This document shows positions 1-10,300 of a stretch of 64,000 bases of DNA, one piece after another. The stretch is from Rotaria sordida (lineage: Eukaryota; Rotifera; Eurotatoria; Philodinida; Philodinidae), in contig CAJNOL010001215.1 in NCBI GenBank assembly GCA_905250125.1, positions 1 through 64,000 of the forward strand, in the 5' to 3' direction. The translations under genes and the position numbers were made by a program. A model generated the notes under the pieces. The model was not told the origin of the DNA. It did not search any database and was given only the letters and a program-made list of their open reading frames with translations. Within the stretch, counting starts at the first letter, position 1. The number at the start of each line of letters is the position of its first letter.

Positions 1-231
1 ATCATATTAGGATTCCTTGTGCAGAAGCGCATCAATTCGTTTTTATTTACTGTAGTTTAATAAACACTAAAATCTCATACACATCTTTAATATTCATCAG
101 AGCTCGATATGGAAAAATTTTTTTCGTCTATATTTTGCATTGCCTTGACCTGATCTTTTTTGCTTTCTGGTCCACTCGACAAAAAAAAATAGTCTTCAAA
201 TTAAAATATTACCAAATCTCGACGTTCCCTT

Positions 232-575
232 CCCAGGACGAACAATCCGACAGTGGATCCCATCGAATCCTATCCAGATCCTATAGGATTTTATTGGATC
301 CGGGTCACGATCCGACTAACGGATCCATAGTATTGGAATCCGATCGGAATCCGATAGGATACTATAGGAATCTCGTCGGAATCCGACTGCTGGAGTTCCT
401 ATCGAATCCGACTGTTGAATTTGATCGGATCTCTGTCGGATCCGATCGGATGTCTCTCGGATTCCAACACTAGGATTTGTTCGTCGGATCGTGACCCGGA
501 TTCCGATCGGATTTTGTAGGACTCGTTGGATCCTATAAGATACCATCGGATCCGTGTCGGATTGATTGACCTGGG
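232..575. mobile_element. Foldback element with CCCAGG ends and GGATCC-rich interior
   Basis: The left end reads CCCAGG at 232-237 followed by an ACAATCCGAC block; the right end is the reverse complement, GTCGGATTGATTGACCTGGG at 556-575. The interior is a degenerate array of GGATCC, GGAATCCGA and TCGGAT words on both strands. A second copy with the same ends and style lies at 32656-32871 inside a HYDIN intron, so this is a dispersed family. There is no coding capacity: the reading frames here are products of the repeat. No clear target duplication was found. It looks like a non-autonomous foldback or MITE-type element. Confidence 0.7.
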
Positions 576-1216
576 ATTCCAGCCTCCAGTATTGATGGAT
601 ATATTATGAGAAAGGGCAATGATTGAAAGAACATGCACGATATCAGCGAAGAGAGAACAAACTAACATATGATGCCAGGAACGATTTTGAAATCGTAAAA
701 ATCAATAGAATTCAATAGACGTGAGCTAAATCGCTTTCTAAAATCTTTCTTGTAACACATTTCTTAGTCATTATGAAATTGAGGGCGAGAATCCTATCTT
801 CATTTTCACCTAATTCTCACGAGCTTATACCTGGTAATCTGCTCTTCGTCAATCTCAGTGTAACTCTGGTATTGATTAGTGAGATTAGTATCAAATACAA
901 CATTGATAAGTATATCCAAATAAAAATTTTTGGAAAATTTGTTTTATGAATACCATCAGAATGAAACGCTCTACAAATTCTGGAAATCTCCATCAAAACT
1001 TGGGATCATTTTTTTACAACGTGGTTTGGATTGTTTGACAATACTCTTGATTGGAATTGGATCGCAGAAATTTCATTATGAAAAACAAAATGATTCATAT
1101 CTACTGAACTACGTGACAAATGTCTCAGCTCATCAATAAAAACCCATTTTGAGAAATCGACAATTTTCAGAAATGAGTTCCAATTGTTCTTATTTCTTCA
1201 AATAACAATTACTTAC
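576..1216. other. Non-coding stretch, nothing recognised
   Basis: AT-rich sequence downstream (minus-strand sense) of the secreted-protein exon. I looked for its second exon here and found no convincing acceptor followed by conserved coding sequence. Short open frames have no recognisable content. Confidence 0.5.
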
Positions 1217-1305
1217 CATGATATGATGCCACCACGAAAATGATCTGCATATGCAAAACCAAGGAGTAGAAAAATAATAAACAGAATAGTTTTATTCAAA
1301 AGCAT
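1217..1305 (-). CDS. First coding exon of a small secreted protein (HFRGG motif)
   Basis: Reading the minus strand from an ATG at 1305-1303 gives about 29 residues: a short basic start, a hydrophobic stretch (ILFIIFLLLGFAYA) typical of a signal peptide with a likely cleavage after AYA, then DHFRGGIISW. The frame runs into a clean GTAAGT donor at 1216-1211, leaving phase 2. I recall HFRGG followed by I/T-x-W as a conserved start of secreted metazoan proteins of unknown function. The rest of the protein should lie at lower coordinates, but no second exon is recognisable between here and the window edge. The gene may have a long intron, continue outside the window, or be truncated. Confidence 0.55.
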
Positions 1306-1866
1306 TCTATAGCCTTTTGAAACAGGGCGGCTGAAGAACTGTACTATCTTCTATACGATTCAAAATAAATGAAATGTAAAAATTAAACAATACACAGTTT
1401 GCGTCAAGAATCAATATTTTGCGTCGGAGAAAAAAAATACGTTAATTGAAATTTTTATTTTTCTAAGGCACTCAGCTTGCTTTAGAAGTTTTTTTTACAT
1501 TCACTTATTTTTCACAATTTTTTGTTGTATTGATTATTAAAACGGACACTTCGCTTCTTCTCCATTTCTTATATGAAAGCTATTGCTTTTGCACTGCCAG
1601 ATAAATTTTTATGCCATAGGCTTGTTTACTTAACTAATCGCTATGAAATGTTAATAGTTAATGCGTGCAGCCTTTTTTTCTTTCATTTCAAGAGAAAGCG
1701 ATAATTGATGTGCAATTGGACTGTTTACTTATTGAATGGATGCAAGGAACGACAACAGCTACACCCATGGACAAAAATATTTCTCTCCCTCATCAGTCGT
1801 TTTTCTTATAGAATATCTTTGATCTCACGTGAAAGCTAGTTACAAGGATGGCTTAAGTGCTTTATT
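1306..1866. other. Non-coding stretch, nothing recognised
   Basis: Upstream of the secreted-protein exon on the minus strand, so it probably holds that gene's promoter, but I see no specific signal. No repeats or coding sequence recognised. Confidence 0.4.
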
Positions 1867-1976
1867 GGGTGGGTGTGGGTGGATGTGGATGTGAGTGAGG
1901 GTGTGGGTGTGGGTGTGGGTGTGGGTGTGTGGGTGTGGTTGAAGATATCCATACACTTGCGCTCCCACCCACACCC
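1867..1976. repeat. Telomere-like inverted repeat A
   Basis: G-rich arm 1867-1938 with about five consecutive TGTGGG units near 1900-1928, spacer 1939-1963, C-rich arm 1964-1976. TGTGGG is the bdelloid telomeric repeat as I recall it. On the plus strand the order is G arm then C arm, so the single strand can fold into a hairpin. Positions 1927-1972 are identical to 2363-2408 in the neighbouring copy, spacer included. Flanks show weak inverted similarity (GCTAG...GGATGGC on the left, its counterpart on the right near 1994-2020), hinting at a larger decayed palindrome. Confidence 0.85.
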
Positions 1977-2348
1977 AAATTGTGGGACCGGGCAGGCCAT
2001 CCATTTTATCTAGCCGGACACTTTTGTCTTTTTTCTGAATTGAATGTCTCTTTGAAATGCTAGACATTTTCAAAAATGTTTTACGATAGAAAAAACGTGT
2101 GAATTTCAGATCTGATTAATATGATAAACTATAGCAATTACTTAAAAATAGTGTATGAGATGGTCGACAAAAAATGTTGATACCTAAAGTTAAGAGGCTC
2201 ATCTTGAAACTTGAGATATCAATAAATTTTCTTTACTTGTTCGCAAACTATGTTCGACCGCGAGCTAACGTAATGCATGGTCAAAGCGAAAAAAATGTTT
2301 TCAGTCAGAAATACGGTGAACTTTCCATAGGTATAGCCCAAAAAATAA

Positions 2349-2432
2349 GGATGTGGATGTGGGTGTGGGTGTGGTTGAAGATATCCATACACTTGCGCTC
2401 CCACCCACGCCCACACCCACACACCCACACCC
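2349..2432. repeat. Telomere-like inverted repeat B
   Basis: G-rich arm 2349-2374, spacer 2375-2399, C-rich arm 2400-2432 ending CACACCC. The 46-bp core at 2363-2408 is the same as in copy A, about 430 bp away, with the same spacer (TTGAAGATATCCATACACTT then GCGCT). Outside the core the arm lengths differ: copy A has a long G arm and short C arm, this copy the reverse. The outer edge reads ATAAGG-TGTGG on both sides. Confidence 0.85.
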
Positions 2433-5400
2433 TTATGTACTAAGCAACAAGCAGTGAGATTGTACAGCTTTAGTGGAACTTTCGTAGTATTGCAGTATTG
2501 GTGGATCATTGTGCGTGTGTCATTTTTCTCTCTTTCTTTTAATTCCTCATCATTATCATCATTGCTCAGTTATATTTTGCCTTCCACACCGTTCGAAGTT
2601 AAAATACACAAATTTACGTCGTTTTTGAGATGATGATGATTCGACCAATACTGTTTGATTATTTGCTATAGTGTTAGTATCAGCTGTTGTTGTATTTACC
2701 CCTATGACATCAGCATCATTTCTATGAATATATTATCGAAATTGTACATGTATAATTGATGTGAAAAGTTGTATTTTTAACTAAATTAAACATTAAAATA
2801 GATCATTTAGATGAATTGTCGAAAGAAGTGGTTTGAGCTTTATTGAACGTTGATATATCATCATCACTATTAGCTCCGTGTTGGGACAGACATTGAACTT
2901 TAGTCAATTAACAAAAAACAATATGGTTTGGTCCAGTTTCAAAAAAGCAAGTATCTTCATGAGAAACATCTAAAAACAAAAGCTCATATCAATATAAACT
3001 ATATATATTTTTATTTCTTTACCATTTTTATCTTGAGAATCATAAAGAATAATACAATGGCGCATTCACTTCTCACATACACTTCACAAATTTTATTGAT
3101 ACAATAAAAGTGACAGTACTCAATTTTCCATTAGTAACAACTTGATCACCAATTAATTGCTAATGGTTCATTTGATGATTCTTGTCGTTATTCAATTGGA
3201 TTTGTTGAGAAGAAGAACTTGCCATTGCTGATGATGTTTATTATACCATCCAAAAATCTGCTTTTAAGCCATTAGAAGTCTTGTATTATGTTACTGGTGA
3301 ACGATTAATCACCTCTTCATTTATTATCAATAAAGTCTTTTTAACATATAGATATGAAAATTGATGCATTCCATCTTCGTCAACGATAGTTTTTACACAA
3401 TGAATTCATGATCGAATACGATCAGGTCTGTATAAAGCATCCTATTTTAAGTAATTAGTTTATTAACGAATCATTTGGTTCCAATTCTTGAAGGATAAGA
3501 ATACGAATGAACTTGAGAATCAAGATGAAGATATAATACTAAGATATATGAATAAATGAAATGTGTATGTGTCTATTGATGTGTATAAACCATCGTTCCT
3601 GTATTTGCATCGATTTTCAACAAATAATGAAACGCAATCTCATGCATAATTTCTAGGCAAGTAACTTGATAACCAACTAATTATTTAAAATAAGATATTT
3701 TATACAAAACCGATTGTATTTGGCTCATATCCGTTGTCGATTATGAACTCATTCAGTAAAGATAAAATCGGCGAAAATGAATTAATTCGTTATTTCTATA
3801 GAATACATTGCATACAGAAATAGACGCTTTTGTTTCTTTAAAACAATAGTCAAAAAAACAATTGTTCGAATTCATCTTCTGTCTCATTCAAAAAATGTTC
3901 CAATACGTAAGAATCGTTTGATGTAGAAGTATTTCTGTGAATATCTATTGAGCTGTTAATGTTTTACATTCAGTTAAATTTACAAATGAAAACTTCATTC
4001 ACTCGAATATTGTACCAGGCATATAAAAATTAATGATTGACACTTAAAGAAAATTGCATACTTGACGATTAACTTTTGATAAATTAACTCAATCAAATAT
4101 TGCTGATTAAAAAATTGAAATCATAAAAGAACCGTTACTCATATTGACATCAACCGTTGTTAAAAACAAAAATGTTACTTGTAAAAAAAAAAAGATCGAA
4201 TAATTCAAAGCAATTTCTAGTAAAGACACTGTCACAAATCGACAATGTAGATATTTATCGTTACATTGAAAAAAGCTCGATTCATTATAAATGTTTTTTT
4301 TTAAATGTCTTGCCTTTTAAAAATCTGTATAATCAAGATTCCAATAAGTAAATTTTAGTGAATGTTTTAAAAAACACTCGATAAAATAATGCATATCGAA
4401 TATTATTCTCTTCTATGTGCAAATAATTACATATAAAGCGTGATATTTATCATTGTATTGATTCAATGATAGGTCAAATTATGCATCATTGACATTAGCA
4501 ATATAAGATAATAGTATCTTTTTTTTTTCTTACGTTAATATCAAGAAGATCTGCTTCTAAAAGAATTTCCAGAAGAATTGAATAACGTGTAGGGTTGAGT
4601 TGACGTATAGAGCAGCTTCAGTTTTCATTAGAAGTACAATCTATCGTGTATTGTTTGACTCATTCAATTTTGAATCATATAGTCAAGCAAAAATTTTGAT
4701 AATCTAAAAGTACATTTTCTTTTTGATATTCCCTTTCTAACATAAGATTATCAATTGCTAATACTTGAACAATTACTTGATTCAATCTGATCAATTTTTT
4801 AAAAATATATTTGTTATAGAGTTATGCTTTCATATACTATCATTCGATTATAACCAAAAATGATAATTCAACAAAAAGGATCAATCTCATATTAAATGGA
4901 ATATTTTTTTTAAATGAATACTTCTCCTTTTAATTCCATTAATTAAAAAAAAAAAGAATAATAATAAATATTCTAATTGAAATGTTCACAAATGTAGTTT
5001 TTCTTTTTCGATCAATACTTTATATTAGACAAACTAACATCGAATATATTGCCATTAATATTATATATTGAACTGTCTTTTCAATACATAAATCAGAGTT
5101 AATCCAATATTGGATCAGTTATCAATGAATTTGTTGAACAATCATTATTTCAATCAATTGAATTAGTAAAAGTATCTTTGTGAATTTTTTGCACTAGATA
5201 CTATACATGAAATTTTTTTTTCATAGTTCTCTCTGACTATTGATGATATTTCATCGATAAACTTGATGAAATTTATTTAGTGATTTTTTTTAATCTAGTC
5301 TATTATTAATGGTAGAGACAATAGAGTAAGAAAGATTGTCTGTTTCTTGCGACAAAAAGACAATGATTGATAGTTCTGTTTTTTTTGTTTTTTTATCAAT

Positions 5401-5511
5401 TTGAGTCTAGATTACATTTATTTTGTCATTTACTTTCTACTTTGTCCTATAAGTTATCTCTATAAAAATAAAAAGAATATCATTTATTCTTCGATTGGTT
5501 TTAAGTATTTC
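2433..5511. other. AT-rich intergenic region with a possible gene relic
   Basis: Mostly AT-rich sequence without stable reading frames. One short plus-strand frame at about 3210-3360 reads EELAIADDVYYTIQKSA before decaying. This faintly resembles the VDDVFYIVKK segment of the Golgi tethering subunit COG4, but the match is too short to name it. Nothing else is recognised, and no start exon for the gene at 5512 was found. Confidence 0.3.
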
Positions 5512-6723
5512 ATGTTTCCACTACTTAGAAGTAAATCTCTTGTAGAGACAACTCTGCCACATGTACATCTAAAGCATATTGAACATCAACATCAAACAAA
5601 TGAACAACTACTTGATACAATTGATAAGCTTCTTCATCAATTATCATCTGCTCAACCATTTTGTCTTGAAGAACTTGAACAATGGCGTCAAACAGCTTAT
5701 CAATCTATAGATCAATATTGCGAAAAAAAACGTCATGATTTAATTGAAAAACAACAAGAAAAGTATAAAATAGAACTTCATCATCTACAAAATGAAGTCA
5801 ATCAATTAATTAAAGAAGAAAATCGAACAGAAAATCAATATATTTTAATTAATCATAATATTCAATTAGTAGAAATAAAAATAAATGAATTAGAAAATCT
5901 TCGATTAACTCTTTATCCATTAGTTATCGATGAAAAACTTATTGTTCAACAACATATTTTTCCTTTATCTCATCCTTATCGAACCATTCGTATGACAACT
6001 GATATTGAAAGTTCAATGGCTGTCAATGATAAATATCTTCTTGTTGATCGAAAAAATATACATCTATGTTTACTTGATCAAAATTTAAAAATTATTAATG
6101 AAATACCATATACACATTATGGTATTCATAGTATTTGTTGGTCATCAACAATTAATCGATTTATTATCATTACATTTAAAGAAATATTAACACTTGATGC
6201 AAATACAATGATATTGGAAGAGTCTTCTATTTCATTGAATGAAAATTGGTATCGTGGAACTTGTTCCGAACACACTTTATTCTTATCAACAGTAGAATTG
6301 GGTTCATCAATCTATGAATTTAATCTTCAATTACCTTTTAAATTTATTAAAGAATGGCATTCACCTATAACATGTGAAAAAAATGAAATTATTTGTGATC
6401 TGAAATATAAGAATAACTTTCTTGCTATTTCTATTTTTAATAATCATAAAGACGAAAGTCGTCTTGATTTACGTTCATCAACAACACTCGAATGTATTTG
6501 GTCAGTTCGAATTCATGGACGTTGTCGTTGTTGTTCAATTAATATTGATCAATGGTTAGTAATGAATTATAATGATCATCGATTCTTTCATATTTCGGCT
6601 AATGGAAAACTATTAAAATCGGATAAATACGATCAACATCAACGAATTGAAGATATTCTTCAATGGGGTGAAAATGGTATGGTCGTCTTAACCAAAAGTA
6701 GTGTTAATTTGCATAAACTTTAA
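5512..6723 (+). CDS. Coiled-coil plus propeller-like protein, truncated B-box family
   Basis: Open frame of 403 residues from the ATG at 5512 to TAA at 6721-6723; the frame is open further upstream only through non-ATG codons in T-rich sequence. Residues 15-40 contain an HVHLKHIEHQHQ stretch resembling the second half of a B-box zinc finger. About 40-150 is a charged, Gln/Glu-rich coiled coil. About 160-403 has alternating short hydrophobic strands with repeated W and D/N turns, like a beta-propeller. This order matches a large bdelloid family with an N-terminal zinc finger, coiled coil and NHL- or WD-like propeller, often compared with TRIM proteins. The cysteine half of the finger is missing, so an upstream exon may be lost or unrecognised. 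Cellular role unknown. AATAAA at 6874-6879 followed by A-rich sequence fits its polyadenylation signal. It converges tail-to-tail with HYDIN. Confidence 0.6.
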   Translation: MFPLLRSKSLVETTLPHVHLKHIEHQHQTNEQLLDTIDKLLHQLSSAQPFCLEELEQWRQTAYQSIDQYCEKKRHDLIEKQQEKYKIELHHLQNEVNQLIKEENRTENQYILINHNIQLVEIKINELENLRLTLYPLVIDEKLIVQQHIFPLSHPYRTIRMTTDIESSMAVNDKYLLVDRKNIHLCLLDQNLKIINEIPYTHYGIHSICWSSTINRFIIITFKEILTLDANTMILEESSISLNENWYRGTCSEHTLFLSTVELGSSIYEFNLQLPFKFIKEWHSPITCEKNEIICDLKYKNNFLAISIFNNHKDESRLDLRSSTTLECIWSVRIHGRCRCCSINIDQWLVMNYNDHRFFHISANGKLLKSDKYDQHQRIEDILQWGENGMVVLTKSSVNLHKL

Positions 6724-7315
6724 TTTAAAAAAAAATCAATTCGAACAAATAGACTTTCCTGGGTTAAAGATAAAGTTTTTTGTACATCTATATCTTATAA
6801 ATGAATGATTGTCATAGTCTTAATATCAATCGTTAGTTATTATTAATAAGAATGAAATGAAAGATCGAAGGACAATAAAAAATAACATCTTTTGAATAAA
6901 AATTCGTCTATAAAACGTGGACTGCATAGCTTTGGTAAAATATGGATATATAAATGAGCTCCAAATTTGGGGTTTATGTGTGAAGTTTATTGTTTTTTTG
7001 ACCTATTATAAATGATCTTTGATGTTGCAATTATTACTTTATATTATTGAAAAGATAAATAATGAGATTCTTTGAAACCTTGATTTTTTTTGTAAATATT
7101 AATCAATATTTGTTTTCAGATTATTTCTGTCTTGTTGATAAAAATCACGATCATTATTTTATTCATTTAATAAGTTCATCTTTATTTAATTAAAGAGAAA
7201 TAAAATTTATTTATTTATTTTTTTCTAAACAAAGAAGTCATAAAAAAGAAAAGAAAGTAAATGTTTTCATCACTGTTTTCATGTAAGATAACTATGATTA
7301 ATATTATATTATTTA
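6724..7315. other. Convergent 3' intergenic region
   Basis: Lies between the 3' end of the gene at 5512-6723 and the 3' end of HYDIN. AATAAA occurs at 6874-6879 (plus) and, on the minus strand, at 7317-7312, overlapping the HYDIN stop codon. The rest is AT-rich with no other feature. Confidence 0.5.
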
Positions 7316-7317
7316 TT
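7312..7317 (-). terminator. Probable HYDIN polyadenylation signal
   Basis: On the minus strand AATAAA overlaps the TAA stop codon of HYDIN, followed by AT-rich sequence. Signals this close to the stop imply a very short 3' untranslated region; further AATAAA-like words lie downstream near 7200, so the actual site is uncertain. Confidence 0.4.
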
Positions 7318-10300
7318 AAGGAGTAATACCCTTGAGATAATATATCCATTGTACACTTGAACTTGATGTATTTGTTGCTCCAGTAGTTTTAGGACATGAA
7401 ACAATTAATTTTGCCATAATATCAGCTTTATTTATTGTATCCGATCCATCAAATGAAACAACAATTCTATGTGATTTTCTTGCTTGAATTAATTCTTGAC
7501 TTTTTGTTACATGAAAAAGTGGATTATCAACATTAAATGTATATGTTAATGCTTGAGCAAATATATTTTTAAATGTTATTGTTGTATTACTACCAGCTTT
7601 AATTGTAAATGGACCTTGTGGTTTAGGTAATTCACCAAGACCAACTAATGGAAATATATAATCACTTGTTGATGGTGAACTAATAGTTAATGTTGCACGT
7701 ACATCACCTAATTGTGATGGTTCATATGTAACATCAACACTAACTTCCATTGTTGATGGTGATGAACTTGGTGCTGCTGTTACAGTTCGATCAACAATAA
7801 AATCAGGATGATCAATCTAAATTAATTTAAATTAAATTTTGATTAAAAGAAAAAAAAATTCTTTTTTTGAATTGACTTACTTTACAAACATAATCAGTTT
7901 TTGTACGAGCATAACTTGTAAATTTAGCTGTTAATACTTGTAAATTACCTAATGGTGCTTTAAAATATAATGTTCGTTCAGGACGAGCTGGAAGTGCATT
8001 TAATGTTAACATATAAGTATATAAACCAAGTTCAGCAGAATTTATTTCAAGACGAGTTTCAATTTTGCCAGCTTTTAATGGCATATATGTAAAATTAAAT
8101 GAACCCTAACAAAGATAAAAGAAAATAAATTATTCATAAAACAACATTGAAGACCTAATTAAAATCATAGAATTAACTTAATAAGGTAGATATTGAGAAA
8201 AATGTTTTTCAATCCGCTCGAGATAATAAACAAGCGAACATTCTCAAGTGATCAATAGCTTTCTCACCGACATACTTTTTTGCTTAAAAATTCATCTAGA
8301 CTATAGAGCATATCGAATTGTTTAGAAAATAGTAACTTGTTCTTTGTAGGAAATACAGCCATCTTAATTTGATACAACAGATATACATATTAACATTTCA
8401 ATATGAAAATCTTCAAGATGATATTATTTTATCTTTTTTTTTGAAAAACAGAAAAGTTTATTGTTGTATATGCAACTTGACATACTATACAATCTGAGTA
8501 TATCTAAAACGATTTTAGAGGAATTTTTGTTAGTTCGGAAAAAATCGGTTTTCTAGAAAACTAGTATATAAAGATCTCAGGAGAGTTCTTATGGTCATAT
8601 TCAAAATCAGCATAGTAGATATAATTCGCTAACTTTCAGTGAGAAACCAATGGATTAGTTGAGAACGTTCTCTCATGAGTATAGGAATCGACATAAAATG
8701 GTTCACTCAATGAATTATTAAGCTCATCAGGTTGGTTTCTGACTCGGACTCGATGGGTTCTACCCTACACATTTCTCAGATGACTCGTCTGAGAAATGTG
8801 TAGAATGCATAACTCCCCAAATACAAAAAAAGTGTATCGTATTTTCAGAGTGGCTATCCTATTCCGATTAGAAAATTGCATTTGAAGTATCAAAATACGA
8901 TTCGACAAGTTCTAATGAATTATCATATAAATATTTACTTGAGAATTAGCTGGAATAGAAACTTGTTCTGGTGGTAAAAGTATATCCGAATGTGAACATT
9001 GACCTTGAAATGTAACTTTATGTGGTAATGGATTTTCAAGTATAATATCATGTGATGTTTGTTGTCGTACATGTGTTGTTAATTCAATATTTGCTATTGT
9101 TGGTGCATTACGTTTATCAACAGTTGATTTAAATGTAATATCATACCAAATATATTCTTGTGTTTGTTCATTTTTAAAAATAATTTTTATTTGTTGTATA
9201 CATTCTTTATATGAATAAAATTGTAATTTAAAATCACGTTTTGATTTAGGTGCAACATCAATAAATTCAAGATATTTTATTGTTGTTGCAACTTCTGGAC
9301 GATCTTGTTTAATTGTTTCATGTGTTACACGAAAACGTTGTGGTTTTTTTAACCAATTTTCAATTGGTAATAATTCAACATATGGTGTTTTACATGGAAC
9401 TTCACGTATAAATTTACCTGATGCACGTGGTGGTTCAGCATTACCAATAACATTATAAAGAAGACCATTTCCATCTGGTAATGGAAAAAATAATGTACCA
9501 TTATGTTTACCTAAATATAAACAAAAAAACAAAAAAAAAATTTAAAATTTACTTTTTCATTATATTTTAAAAATTACCTTCAGTTAATGGTAAATAAGTT
9601 AATTCATAATTTTTTGTTGAATTTGGTTCAATAATAACTGTTTCTGATCCAGAAAAATATTCTCCACTTATTATAGGTGTTAATGTCCATAATGTATTTG
9701 TATTATTTTTTAAAACAATTGGTTTTGATAATTCTTTTGTACGTACAGCTGTTGATATAATAATTGTTTCACGTGCAGGTGCAACTTCAACACATGAACC
9801 ACTTAATGTAACATAAACAGATTGTGTACCTTCTAATCGACATTCAAGTTTATCACAACGTATATCATGTCGAATAGTACGTGGTTGAAAAATAAATTCA
9901 ATTGTTATATCTTGACCTGGTGCAATATAACCATTTGTTGGTAATACACGAAATGGTGTATCACGTAATTGACTAAGATTCCATGAAAATGAACCACCAA
10001 TATCACCTCGATTAGATAAAATAAGTTTACGTGTTAATGAACAATCTTTACCAACAGCACCAAATGGTAATGTATCAGAATCAAGTGTTATATCATAACC
10101 TTGACAACAACCACGTACAGCAAACATTGGAACATCTAAATCACCATATTTTAAAAAGATTTGTTCAACAAATGGTGCTAAACGTGAACGAGGTGTAAAT
10201 TTAACTGATACTGTTGTTGTACCACCTCGAGCTTTTAATGATATTGGACTTGTTGGTTGAATAGTTAGAATATCACGAGTGATACTATTTTCTGAAGGAA

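Noticed and set aside
135..668. Overlapping frames rich in Arg, Ser, Asp and Gly
   Set aside because: Produced by the GGATCC/GGAATCCG micro-palindromes of the foldback element, which keep both strands open.
1840..2509. Reading frames of 77-96 codons rich in Val-Trp-Val or His-Pro-His
   Set aside because: They are translations of the TGTGGG/CCCACA repeats on both strands, as are those at 38958-39161, 42304-42529, 45555-45761, 59463-59885, 60580-60807 and 62564-62817.
3203..3360. COG4 gene fragment
   Set aside because: Only about 17 residues resemble the family and the frame decays on both sides; too little to name.
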